Source: Anoplopoma fimbria
Lineage: Eukaryota > Chordata > Actinopteri > Perciformes > Anoplopomatidae
Reading direction: 5' to 3'
Length of the DNA: 64,000 nucleotides
Assembly (NCBI RefSeq): GCF_027596085.1
Contig: NC_072456.1
Span: 28,529,669 to 28,593,668 of the forward strand
Below are positions 41,440 to 63,937 of this stretch, in pieces. The notes below the pieces were generated by a model. The model did not search any database. It had not been told where the DNA came from and saw nothing but the letters and a program-made list of their open reading frames with translations. How positions within the stretch are numbered: position 1 is the first letter of the stretch; each line of letters starts with the position of its first letter. Both the position numbers and the translations under genes were made by a program.

Positions 41440-42905
41440 ACATCCTCTGTCCTTATTCCTCTGTCCTTACACCCTCACATCCTCTGTCCTTATTCCCTCA
41501 CCTCCTCTGTCCTTACACCCTCACATCCTCTGTCCTTATTCCCTCACCTCCTCTGTCCTTAGACCCTCACCTCCTCTGTCCTTACACCCTCACATCCTCT
41601 GTCCTTATTCCCTCACCTCCTCTGTCCTTAGACCCTCACATCCTCTGTCCTTAGACCCTCACATCCTCTGTCCTTATTCCCTCACCTCCTCTGTCCTTAC
41701 ACCCTCACCTCCTCTGTCCTTAGACCCTCACCTCCTCTGTCCTTATCCTCTGTCCTTACACCCTCACATCCTCTGTAGACCTTATTCCCTTACCCCTCAC
41801 TCTGTCCTTATTCCCTCACATCCTCTGTCCTTAGACCCTCACATCCTCTGTCCTTAGACCCTCACATCCTCTGTCCTTAGACCCTCACATCCTCTGTCCT
41901 TATTCCCTCACATCCTCTGTCCTTATTCCCTCACATCCTCTGTCCTTAGACCCTCACATCCTCTGTCCTTATTCCCTCACCTCCTCTGTCCTTAGACCCT
42001 CACATCCTCTGTCCTTATTCCCTCACCTCCTCTGTCCTTAGACCCTCACATCCTCTGTCCTTAGACCCTCACATCCTCTGTCCTTATTCCCTCACCTCCT
42101 CTGTCCTTAGACCCTCACATCCTCTGTCCTTATTCCCTCTCCTCTGTCCTTAGTCCTTACCCTCACATCCTCTGTCCTTATTCCCTCACCCCCTCACCCT
42201 CCTCTGTCCTTAGACCCTCACATCCTCTGTCCTTACCCTCACATCCTCTGTCCTTAGACCCTCACATCCTCTGTCCTTAGACCCTCACATCCCTCTGTCC
42301 TTATTCCCTCACCCTCACCTCATCTCTGTCCTTAGACCCTCACATCCTCTGTCCTTAGACCCTCACATCCTCTGTCCTTACACCCTCACATCCTCTGTCC
42401 TTAGACCCTCACCTCCTCTGTCCTTAGACCCTCACATCCTCTGTCCTTAGACCCTCTGTCCTTAGACCCTCACATCCTCTGTCCTTAGACCCTCACATCC
42501 TCTGTCCTTACACCCTCACCTCCTCTGTCCTTAGACCCTCACATCCTCTGTCCTTATTCCCTCACCTCCTCTGTCCTTAGACCCTCACATCCTCTGTCCT
42601 TAGACCCTCACATCCTCTGTCCTTATTCCCTCACCTCCTCTGTCCTTAGACCCTCACATCCTCTGTCCTTATTCCCTCACCTCCTCTGTCCTTAGACCCT
42701 CACATCCTCTGTCCTTATTCCCTCACCTCCTCTGTCCTTAGACCCTCACATCCTCTGTCCTCCTCTATTCCCTCACCTCCTCTGTCCTTACCCTCACCCT
42801 CACACCTCCTCTGTCCTTAGACCCTCCATCCTCTGTCCTTACATCCTCTGTCCTTAGACCCTCACATCCTCTGTCCTTACACCCTCACATCCTCTGTCCT
42901 TAGAT
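41440..42905 (-). repeat. LINE-tail-derived minisatellite, 1.47 kb
   Basis: Roughly 65 copies of 21-24 bp units of the form CCTCTGTCCTTAGACCCTCA with TTCCCTCAC or ACACCCTCAC variants. The unit is the complement of a GGTCTAAGGACAGAGG motif that is a single copy in the usual fish LINE tail. Confidence 0.9.
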
Positions 42906-43089
42906 CCTTCTCCCAGGATGGACAGAAGTCAATAGATGTCATGTGACCAGAATGAACAGCATAACAGAGATACAACACATTCAATGTTTATGACATAAAT
43001 GATTCATATAATAAGACTACTTATAATAACAGCAGCAATTATTATAGTAGAATTATAATTATGAAATAGGGAATAGTAATAGTAATGTG

Positions 43090-43700
43090 AATAATAATAA
43101 TAATCGAAGTAGCAGTGGGTGTCAGTCGGCTCACAGCAGGAGGCACGACTACGGTCCAGGTACCACAACGATTCATGGAAACCTGCAAAGCGAGAAAGCA
43201 AAAAGGACTTCAGGGTGGAAGTAAAGCTAAAATGCTTAATGGTACAGGTAATAGTAATAGTAATGTGACTAGTAATAATAATAATGGTGGTAGCAGTCGG
43301 TGTCAGCAGGGCCGTAGCAGGATGCACGACCACGGTCCAGGTACAGCCACGATTTATAGAAGCCTGCGAAGCGAGAAAGCACAAAGACTCCAGGGTACAA
43401 GCAAGTCAATAAGCGTAATAGTACAGGCAATAATAATAGTAATGTGACTAATAATGATAGTGGTAGTAGTAGTGGATGTCAGCAGGGCCTCAGCAGGTGG
43501 CACGATGACAGTCCAAATATAAGATAAGATAAGATAACCCCGATTCCTGGGAACCTGCGAGGCGAGAAAGCACAAGAACTCCGGGGAAGAAGCAAAATCA
43601 GTAATGTGCATAAATAAGAGATTAATACATAAAGATGGAGGGAGAGAAGAGGAGAGAGGAGCTCAGTGTATCCTAGGTAGTCCCCCGGCTGTCTAGGCAT
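43090..43700 (-). repeat. Threefold duplicated LINE 3' UTR segment
   Basis: A segment of about 180 bp (GCGAGAAAGCA, CACGAC, ACGGTCCAGGTAC, TGTCAGCAGG landmarks) occurs three times. The related copy at 10,955-11,345 has it once. Confidence 0.75.
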
Positions 43701-43729
43701 ATAGCAGCATATCTAGGGGCTGGACCAAG

Positions 43730-44165
43730 GAGAACCTGAACCAGCCCTAACTATAAACCTGAACCAGTCCTAACTATAAACCTGAACCAGTCCTAACTAT
43801 AAACCTGAACCAGTCCTAACTATAAACCTGAACCAGCCCTAACTATAAACCTGAACCAGTCCTAACTATAAACCTGAACCAGTCCTAACTATAAACCTGA
43901 ACCAGTCCTAACTATAGACCTGAACCAGTCCTAACTATAAACCTGAACCAGTCCTAACTATAAACCTGAACCAGTCCTAACTATAAACCTGAACCAGCCC
44001 CTAACTATAAACCTGAACCAGTCCTAACTATAAACCTGAACCAGCCCTAACTATAAACCTGAACCAGTCCTAACTATAAACCTGAACCAGTCCTAACTAT
44101 AAACCTGAACCAGTCCTAACTATAAACCTGAACCAGCCCTAACTATAAACCTGAACCAGCCCTAA
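43730..44165 (-). repeat. 23-bp minisatellite in LINE 3' UTR
   Basis: About 19 copies of a 23-bp unit containing CCTGAACCAGTCCTAACTAT, with a recurrent CAGCCCTA variant. It starts directly after the LINE stop codon region. Confidence 0.95.
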
Positions 44166-44677
44166 CTATAAGCGCTATCAAAAAGGAAGGTCTTAAGCCT
44201 GCTCTTGAAAGTGGTGAGTGTGTCTGCCCCCCGGACTGAAACTGGAACCTGGTTCCACAGAAGAGGAGCCTGATAACTGAAGGCTCTGGCTCCCATCCTA
44301 CTTTTATCTCCTCTAGGAACCACAAGTAACCCTGCATTGATGGAGCGCAGCTCTCTAGTTGGGTAATATGGAACTATAAGTTCCTTAAGATAAGACGGTG
44401 CCTGGCCAGTTAGAGCTTTGTAGGTGAGTAGAAGGATTTTAAATTCTATTCTTGATTTAACAGGGAGCCAGTGCAGAGAAGCTAATACTGGAGTAATATG
44501 ATCTCTTTTCTTAGTTTTTGTTAGAACACGTGCTGCAGCATTCTGGATCAACTGTAAAGATCTAAGAGACCTATTAGAGCAGCCTGATAATAAGGAGTTA
44601 CAGTAATCTAGTCTAGAGGAAACAAATGCATGAACTAGTTTTTCTGCTGTGAGACAGGATTTGCCTGATTTTCGCAA
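44162..44677 (-). pseudogene. LINE ORF2 C-terminal fragment
   Basis: A 171-codon open stretch corresponding to the thumb and C-terminal region of fish LINE ORF2. Its upstream continuation lies in a different frame beyond 44,650, so it cannot make a complete RT. Confidence 0.8.
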
Positions 44678-44864
44678 TGTTACGTAAATGAAAAAAGGCT
44701 GTCCTTGAGATCTGTTTTATATAAGAGTTAAAAGATATGAGATGTATGTGGAGTGATTCTACAGTGTGTAGCTGCCAAAAGAAGAGAAAGACAGTATTGC
44801 TGGATTTAAAATATAATTTAGTTTCTGATGAATAATAATAGAAGATTAATTTACCTTGTGCATA

Positions 44865-45635
44865 ATCTCCATTCACAGATCCAGCAGTCTAATGCTTCCT
44901 CTCTTCTCATCAGAGGTCTTTATGCTGTAAACTGTGATTTATGGTTATTTTGTAATGTTTATTATTTTATTCAGCATGCATTCTTTCCTTAACAGGTAAA
45001 ACTTTATTGATCCATGTGAGAAAATCACTTCAGCACAGAGACTACAACTGGATATTGATGAAGCTGTTTCTAGCTGCCTCCCCTTTGAGAGGGAACACTC
45101 TGTTTGTCTGTGTGTTGTTTTTAATGGAGCTTTATTCTGAAGGGTTTACAGTCAGACGTAAACATGGTGGATATTTAATGAGCTAATGACAGAATGAGAT
45201 TCATTTTAGGACAATTCAAGACTAATAAGAGCTTTGACCTCAGCCACATGTTAAATCATGAGAAATAATAATAGTTATCTGAGTATATGATCGTGAGAGA
45301 GGTGGTGGTGCGTTTGAGGACTCCTGACTGCAGTTTTTCTCCCCTCTGTAGCGGGCCACAGCTGGATTCAGGTCTCTGTGGAAACATCTGGACAGCTTCA
45401 CTCCTCGGTTGATCCTCGCGGTGCTTCTGCTTCCGGTTCCTCCTGATGAGTTCACTGCCAGCTCTGATCCTGGTTCAGTTCAGCAGCAGCTGTTTACCTG
45501 CTTCAGCCTTTTAACTGATGAGCTCACATCTGGACGGATGACGTCACTCAATGAATCCACTCAATGAATCCACTCAATGAATCCACTCAATGAATCCGTC
45601 CTGACCTGTCCGTCAATGATGTCTGTCCATATACA

Positions 45636-45640
<5 letters not shown>
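44865..45640. other. Intergenic, no gene seen
   Basis: A CCACTCAATGAAT tandem lies at 45,548-45,597 and a perfect TGACGTCA at 45,539-45,546. No coding signal. Confidence 0.5.
44990..45050 (+). mobile_element. Short retroposon tail fragment
   Basis: AAAACTTTATTGATCCATGT resembles the usual CTTTATTGATCC fish LINE tail. A similar scrap lies at 54,865-54,890. Confidence 0.4.
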
Positions 45641-45930
<290 letters not shown>

Positions 45931-46445
45931 AGGAGCAGCTGATCTTGTGTCCGCTGGGTGGCGCTGTGGTGCTTCAGATGAATGAGGACAGTGTTTGTGT
46001 TGACTAATGTTTGTATGTTTCGAATATTGAAATGAAAATTTCAGCTTTTTGACTTGAATATATATATATTTATATATTTTACCAACTTTTGTCGGAAAAA
46101 ATACTAATATTTTTCGTTTTTTGTAATAAAGAAATTCAAATATTTGACTTAATTGTTTTTCTCCATATGAATAACCTCTGTTCAATAATTTACTAATAAT
46201 TTTCGGGTATTTTACTTCTATATTTACGGATAATAAATGTACATTTGAGCATCAAAACAAATAAAAAGGTGTTTTAAATCACTGTAAACATTGACAACAT
46301 GAATAAACAGAAACACCTTCTGTTTGTCACAAAGAATCAAAGAGGTTTGACGGACGGACGCGTTGCGGGTTTGATTCCGCAGCCTCAGAGCCGCAGATGT
46401 AGCTCTGTATGTAGGTTATGTCTGTCAGTGACTGACGGGCCGGCC
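45931..46445. other. Intergenic, upstream of camk4
   Basis: AT-rich sequence grading into the GC-rich camk4 promoter region. No gene seen. Confidence 0.5.
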
Positions 46446-46510
46446 GACCAATCACAGCGCGGCTGGGCTCCCTGCTGCGCTGTGATTGGTCGGTGGCAGA
46501 GGGGCGGGGC
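46446..46510. promoter_or_regulatory. camk4: Candidate camk4 promoter: inverted CCAAT boxes plus GC box
   Basis: A perfect 15-bp inverted repeat, GACCAATCACAGCGC at 46,446-46,460 and its complement at 46,477-46,491, presents two CCAAT boxes back to back. A GGGGCGGGGC Sp1-type box follows at 46,501-46,510. The region is GC-rich and TATA-less, about 0.75 kb before the camk4 start codon. Assignment to camk4 is inference. Confidence 0.55.
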
Positions 46511-46739
46511 TGTGAGGTTACAGCAGCATCTCTCTCTGCGGACATCAAACCACCGAGCTGCACCGACCCGCTCTACCGCTCCACCGACCCGCTCTACCGC
46601 TCCCGACCCGCACCCGCTCTACCGCACCGACCCGCACCGACCCGCACCGACCCGCTCCACCGCCCCGGCCCGGGTCTGCCTCCGTCCCGCAGAGAAGCGG
46701 CCGGGCTCCGGTGTTGTTGTCGGAGGCTCGAAGGTAAAA

Positions 46740-47221
46740 CCCGGAAACCGGATCGATGGACTGAAGAGACATCTGGAGGCTGCGACACACCTGGACCTGG
46801 ACCTGGACCTGGTCTCTGGGACCTAGACCTGGACCTGGACCTGGACCTGGACCTGGACCTGGACCTGGACCTGGACCTGGACCTGGACCTGGACCTGGAC
46901 CTGGACCTGGACCTGGACCTGGACCTGGACCTGACCTGGACCTGGACCTGGTCTCTGGGACCTGTCGGGGGTTTGAGGGTCTGGATCAGAGCCCGTCAGG
47001 ACCATGAGCCCCCTCCGCTCCTCTAATCCGGGTCCACGAGCTGGATTTAGATCTGAGTCTGACCTGGTTTCCTCCTGGTCCTGCTGTCCTCCTGGTCCTG
47101 CTGTCCTCCTGACCCGGTCCTGACCCGGTCCTGCTGTCCTGACCCGGTCCTGCTGTCCTCCTGACCCGGTCCTGACCCGGTCCTGCTGTCCTCCTGGTCC
47201 TGACCCGGTCCTGCTGCTGCC
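46740..47221 (+). repeat. Hexanucleotide and CCTGGTCC-type repeats in camk4 5' region
   Basis: About 17 uninterrupted GGACCT units at 46,828-46,932, with further degenerate copies on both sides. These are followed at 47,060-47,215 by a GTCCTGCTGTCCTCCTGACC-like repeat that ends at the start codon. Part or all may be 5' UTR. Confidence 0.75.
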
Positions 47222-58483
<11,262 letters not shown>

Positions 58484-59785
58484 TTAGCTGAACAGAGACA
58501 CGAAATAATATTCAGCCTTCCACCTTACAAAACGTCTAAAATCATTTAATGGGACCAAAATAACCGAAAGTATCTGTATCACCTAACATTTAACATCTAA
58601 CTTCCATTTCTGTAGCTCTGCTGCTACGCTAACATGCTAACATGCTAACATGCTAACAGCTACGTACTCTCTGAGGGCTTGTTGGGTATCTTTTCTGTTT
58701 TTACTGTTGAGCTGTTTTCAGAATGGAGGTTTGTGAAGATTCAGGATATGAAGAACGTAAAGCTTTTGTTCCACATCAGGACCTATGAGTGGTTGCTGGT
58801 TGCTAGTTGCTGTTGCTGTGGTAAGAAGAGCAACCAAACACTCAAAGAAAATGCTCTTCTTAGGTCCTTATATGGACAGGAAGGAATCCTTAAACACCAT
58901 TAAGACTCTGATGCATTAACATCAAACAGTAATTCTTTAAACATTCATAAAGTTCCTAATCTTATGATATGTATAATTTTTAATCTACCGTAACAAACTA
59001 CAACAAAGAGAACCATCGTGCTAACTCTGGCTACTTCAGTCTAGCTAGCATCTCTAAGCTAGCATGCTAGGTTATATTTGTGTTAAACACAATCTGCCTC
59101 TGTCCTCCTGAGCTCCTCTGAAGCATTTAGCTCGAGCGCTAGCCGTCCAGCTAGCTTCAGTGGCAGTAAAACAGTGTGCTCAGAGGCGTTGATGAAGTTT
59201 GCTGCGTTACCTTGATAGGACTTTTGATAGTTTGATATTTTACCCTCATGAAACATCACAGTGCATTTTGAACCACATTTATTATCTGAGTCCTCTGAAA
59301 ACAACGTCTCTCAGTCTCTCTTTAAATCAAACTAAAGAGTCTCTTTCTGTTCGGTGTCTCTTCTTACCACAGTAACCATGGTAACTCATTAATCATGTTC
59401 GCGACCAAAGCCAACGGCTGCATTGATCTGTATCTGGATACGTTATGTGGATGATGTCATCAGATCACCTTCACGTTTACACCTGGTGTTAAAGCAGTAT
59501 TATGGTATGGATGGACATCTGTCTGAAGGCACTTTCACACCTGGTCTGGTCTGGACTTTCTGACTTTTTTAAAGTTTAATACGAACCGAACTTCCATGAG
59601 GGAAAAACCTCCCTGAACCAAACAGACTAGAAGGGACAGACTGGGTCGGGATCAATCTCATCTTTGGTCCAGCTCGTTTTCAGAGTGAAAACTGAAGAAA
59701 ATGAGGAACTGGGCGGATGGATACACTGCTGTTTGTCAAGAAATAGATCCTCTAAGTTCTGATTTGGGACAACAGAGACTCCAGT
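58484..59785 (+). other. camk4 3' UTR or intergenic
   Basis: Follows the camk4 stop. A GCTAACAT fourfold tandem lies at 58,627-58,657. No clear poly(A) signal in a decisive position, so the UTR end is not placed. Confidence 0.45.
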
Positions 59786-59787
59786 TT

Positions 59788-59975
59788 CTTCTTCTTCTTC
59801 TTCTTCTTCTTCTTCTTCTTCTTCTTCTTCTTCTTCTTCTTCTTCTTCTTCTTCACCTTCTTCTTCTCCTTCTTCTTCTTCTTCTTCTCCTTGTTCTTCT
59901 CCTTCTTGTTCACCTTCTTCTCCTTCTTCTTCTTCTTCTTCTTCTTCTTCTTCATCTTCTTCTTCTTCTTCTCTT
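59788..59975 (+). repeat. CTT trinucleotide array
   Basis: About 60 CTT units with CTCC and GTTC interruptions; GAA on the other strand. Confidence 0.97.
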
Positions 59976-61130
59976 CTTGTACTAAGGGAGACTTTTCCTC
60001 GGACGCTCAGGACGGAGCCAATTGATTGTATTTCATTAAACTTTATTGAACACAGGGTGTGGAAGACAAGGACAGAGATAATTTCTTCTTCTCTCTTGGG
60101 TTTCTCTGCTGCTTCTTCTTCTTCTTCTGCATCCCTTTTAGTTTTCGGCTTCAGACGAACTCTGAGAAACACGAAGCTTCTGTTTCAGTTTGAAGAGACG
60201 ATCTGCTTTGAGTTTTTTTTATCCTTTCTACTCTTTTCTGTTGACTTTGTTCTGCAGCTGTTTGAGTAGATAGATCCAGTGTGTAGTTCAGTGACGTGTT
60301 GTGTTCGTGAGCTTCTAGTAAAACAGTGTTGTTTACACTTTTATCAGCAGTGATGATGATGATGATGATCTCCTGTTTGCACTGTACATATTTAGTTTAA
60401 AGATTATGACTGACATCTTCACCACAGAGACACAGTCGGTGTTCAGACCCCCAAAAATACCAAATTAGTCCTTTGACCTGATCTGAAACCACACGCTCTA
60501 CCTCTCTTTGTACAGGGGCTTCCAAATCTATTTATAAAGGACGCAGACGTCTCTGGATAGAAATCGTGTCAAACCCCTGCTGGCCCTGAAAAAACTCCCA
60601 AATCTACGGTGGCCTGGACAGACCAAACACTTCACAGTAGAGTTCAGAGGAGGAGGATGGTCACAAAGTTCTGGATCTTAATTCATGAAGAGAGGGAAAC
60701 TAACCGACGAGAAACACTCAGAGTGACATATTTTATACTAGTACACCGTAGTAACACACATAAAACACACACATAATCAGGAGGTGCTGTTTTCTGCATT
60801 TTCTATTTTACCACCTTTTCATATTTTTAACAATCAGAAAACTACAAACGGCTCTGAAGTGGAGGTTTGTTCTATCAGCGTGATCAATAAGATTCTGAGA
60901 TGATTGATCAATACAGGCGACGTCTGTATCTCTAAGAGCTTTGCTTTTTGTTTGTCTCAGCCACCGTAGGAAACCCTGGATTGTGAAGATGAACTCTCTT
61001 TAAAGAGGAACCAAACCTCCAGAATATCTGGAGAACCCAAATTCCTGAAACACCTGTTCTTAAGTTGATAGCCGGTGGTGGAAGAAGTACTCGGATACTT
61101 TAAGAGTAGAACTCCGTCCTCTGTAGGTGT
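59976..61130. other. Intergenic, no gene seen
   Basis: A GATGATGATGAT run at 60,351-60,370 and otherwise unremarkable sequence. Confidence 0.45.
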
Positions 61131-61730
61131 TCACCTGTCCACAGTGTTCACCTGTCCACAGTGTTCACCTGTCCACACCTGTCCACAGTGTTCACCTGTC
61201 CACAGTGTTCACCTGTCCACAGTGAACACCTGTCCACAGTGTTCACCTGTCCACAGTGTTCACCTGTCCACGGTGAACACCTGTCCACACCTGTGAACAC
61301 CTGTCCACAGTGTTCACCTGTCCACAGTGAACACCTGTCCACAGTGTTCACCTGTCCACAGTGAACACCTGTCCACAGTGTTCACCTGTCCACAGTGAAC
61401 ACCTGTCCACAGTGAACACCTGTCCACAGTGTTCACCTGTCCACAGTGAACACCTGTCCACAGTGTTCACCTGTCCACAGTGAACACCTGTCCACAGTGT
61501 TCACCTGTCCACAGTGTTCACCTGTCCACAGTGTTCACCTGTCCACAGTGAACACCTGTCCACAGTGTTCACCTGTCCACAGTGAACACCTGTCCACAGT
61601 GAACACCTGTCCACAGTGTTCACCTGTCCACAGTGAACACCTGTCCACAGTGTTCACACCTGTCCACCTGTCCACAGTGAACACCTGTCCACAGTGAACA
61701 CCTGTCCACAGTGTTCACCTGTCCACAGGT
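61130..61730 (+). repeat. 17-bp minisatellite with E-box in each unit
   Basis: About 35 copies of TGTTCACCTGTCCACAG or TGAACACCTGTCCACAG. Every unit contains CACCTG. Confidence 0.97.
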
Positions 61731-62296
61731 GTTGATAACTTCTTGCCAAATGGAACTCCCTGGATAACTATCAGTCCTGGTAGAAAGCATGTACTCTGTA
61801 TGTTTGATTTACATCTATACTCTTATTATGTAAAAACATGGATATTTTGCTTCTATTTATCTTGACTTGTGAGGGACAGTGGGGGGGGTCGAGGTGGGCG
61901 GGGCTAAACTGTAAACGGTGTTTGTTTTGTGTTTGCTGAGTGAACTCGTACCTCTTTTATTTTGAAGGATGACATATAAACTGACAGCTGTTACCTGTGT
62001 ATCTCTGCATGTATTATTTACTGCCTGTTGATCATATCAGGTTAGAGACAGTCTGTAACAGCAGCTGATCTGAGTTCAGTCTGACTGAGCAGGATTTCAC
62101 ATGTACAGTAAAGAATAGTTGAATCAGTTGTGGCTTCTGTCCTTCTTCTTCTGAGGACACAGATGCACAAAGAAATGATTCGCCAAACATCACATTTCCG
62201 TTTTTTTAAATGTATTTATTCATTTAAATGCTCAGCTTTACTTTCTGTACATTTTATTTCCCATCATGATGGTTTAAATGCTGCTTACACTGCCAG

Positions 62297-62346
<50 letters not shown>

Positions 62347-62512
62347 CATATTAAGTCACCTCCAGCTATGAAGATGAAAGATGAAAAACAGACTAAAGAA
62401 TAAAGTTCATACATGACACATGGTGCAGTTGTTTAAAGTGTCCATTCATCAGCTGCTCCATCTGTTCACAGCAGCGTGTTTGTGTCTGGGACTCGAACCT
62501 GTGACCTCTGAG
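61731..62512. other. Intergenic, no gene seen
   Basis: An A run then a TA microsatellite lie at 62,297-62,342. AATAAA at 62,399-62,404 could serve a plus-strand transcript. Confidence 0.45.
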
Positions 62513-63529
62513 TCACAGTGGGTCCTGTGAGCAGAGTTTCTGTTTGTAAACTTGTCCCTCCTGGATCGTCCCACACCAGTATGTGGATCTGGACCTCCAG
62601 TCTGCTGCGGGCACCTCCCACACTGAGGTGACGCTGTAGGCTCCACCCCCCTCTGACATCGTCCATGACACGTCCGATGATGTCACTGCCGTGTCATCGA
62701 CCCACCACATGACGTCCTGCAGAGGTGAGTTTAAACCAGTGAGGACGCAGACCAGCAGGTGAGGAGATTCTGGATCTAGAGAGAACGGGACGGACGATAG
62801 AATCTGAACCGACGGACCAGAACCTGCAGACAGACGTGGACAAAATAATTGTACAATATTTAGTTATAGAACACTTTAAAAACATTGATATTGAGAATAT
62901 TGAGAACTTGATTTTCGAAAGTCAATCAAGCGGCCACAAAGAGACACAAAACAACAACTAAGAGACACAAAAGAACTACAAAGAGACACAAAAGAACTAC
63001 AAAAAGACACAAAATAACTACAAAAAGACACAAGAACTACAAAGAGACACAAAAGAACTACAAAAAGACACAAAATAACTACAAAAGACACACAAGAACT
63101 ACAAAGACATGCAAAACAACCACGAAGAGACACAAAACAACTCAAAGTGACTCTAAACTCATTTCTAGCTTTCTCTTAAAGATTGTAATTTGTTCAACTT
63201 GTTTTAATCGTCTCAGTTTATCTTGTATGTTTGGGAGTCTACCTGCTGTCTTGTCACGTTGGTGATGAAGATCATCTTCATCACAATCGGCTGCTTCTTC
63301 ATCAGCGTAGACCAGCAGCAGAGTCCCTCCACTGAACACTGTGGAGAAGGAGACAGACTGTCTGCTGGGAGGAGAGCAAACACACCAACACCTAGAGGAG
63401 GAAACACCCTGTGAGGACAAACCAACACTTATATATATTTATATGTATGTAATTATTCTTTATTAACGGAGCCTCTTCTTCTTCAGTGTCTCACCGCAGG
63501 AGGAGGATGAAGGTCAGAGCTGTGTCCAT
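62513..63529 (-). CDS. Immunoglobulin C1-domain protein with a J-like motif (antigen-receptor light-chain-like)
   Basis: Three linked minus-strand exons with matching phases: 63,529-63,495 (from ATG), 63,391-63,243 and 62,823-62,513, giving 164 aa. The last exon is a C1-set Ig domain: SGPSVQILSSVPF, B-strand Cys in LLVCVLTG, VMWWVDD, YSVTSVWEVPAADW, F-strand Cys in STYWCGTI, 57 residues between the cysteines, and a C-terminal CSQDPL stop with a free Cys as in light chains. The middle exon has VFSGGTLLLVY, resembling the FGGGT-L-V core of J segments, then an acidic stretch. The exon junction before C1 is phase 1, as usual for Ig domains. MDTALTFILLL could be a short leader. No V domain is visible in the window. 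The C1 domain is well supported. The full gene model, and whether upstream exon 63,937-63,765 is UTR or coding, is inference. Confidence 0.55.
62935..63130. repeat. 21-bp minisatellite in the Ig-like gene intron
   Basis: About nine copies of ACAAAAGAACTACAAAGAGAC with variations, between the J-like and C1 exons. Confidence 0.92.
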
Positions 63530-63764
63530 CAGGAGGTCTTCTGTCTCCAGCAGCCCACACCGCTGACGAGGAGTTACTCTGAAACAACAGTGATAAAAGT
63601 CCTCACATCTCACTTTACTTTAAATAAATGTGGTTTTCATTATTTATGAAAACAACAATTAGCTTTATGTTCATTCAGTGTATTTAATGTCTTTAGATCT
63701 TGGTTTAAGGTCCTCCTAATGATGTTTTTTAACATTAAATAAAGTATTTTTAAAGTTTTTCTAC

Positions 63765-63937
63765 CTTTGAATGCTGGCCCTCGTAGCTGCGTCTGCAGTC
63801 GGTGTGAAGTCTGCAGCTCTGTGTGTTAAGGAACCTTTGAGTCTGGAAACAGAGCGATGGAAGCCGTTGGAGCAGAACAGCGACCGTCTCCAGAGGAGAG
63901 ACTGCTCTGGGATCAGATCGACCGTTGGTTCACTCAG
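63765..63937 (-). other. Possible upstream exon of the Ig-like gene
   Basis: On the minus strand a good acceptor (TTTGAGCAG) and a donor (AAAG then GTAGAA) bound 173 nt. The frame leading into the downstream ATG is open throughout this segment and through 63,578-63,530, but no start codon is present and I recognise no domain. It is either 5' UTR or part of a longer protein running off the window. Confidence 0.3.

Larger units (their letters stand above)
41360..44860 (-). mobile_element. 3' portion of a CR1/L2/Rex-type LINE with expanded 3' UTR
   Basis: Minus-strand order: RT remnants from about 44,810 (FHLRNIAKI in one frame, then after a frameshift EKLVHAFVSSRLDYCNSLLSG, RVLTKTKKRDHITPVL, LHWLPVKSRIEFK, ending TFKSRLKTFLFDSAYS at 44,162). 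Next comes a long 3' UTR, and finally the typical fish tail (complement of TTCAATTCAATT near 41,360, with AATCACAAATTACAAATTTG). Two minisatellites and a threefold duplicated segment have grown inside the UTR, stretching it to almost 3 kb. Clade assignment is from memory of conserved motifs. Confidence 0.8.

Noticed and set aside
46365..46380. GGTTTGATTCC tRNA-like T-arm
   Set aside because: Cannot be extended into a cloverleaf.
59627..60172. Glu-rich minus frame
   Set aside because: Translation of the GAA strand of the CTT array.
62489..62499. tRNA B-box (GGTTCGAGTCC on the minus strand)
   Set aside because: No A-box, acceptor stem or anticodon arm around it. A chance match just after the Ig-like stop codon.
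63333..63345. Recombination signal heptamer CACAGTG beside the J-like motif
   Set aside because: The orientation is that of a V-side signal, not a J-side one, and no nonamer is present at 12 or 23 bp. Seven bases alone are weak.
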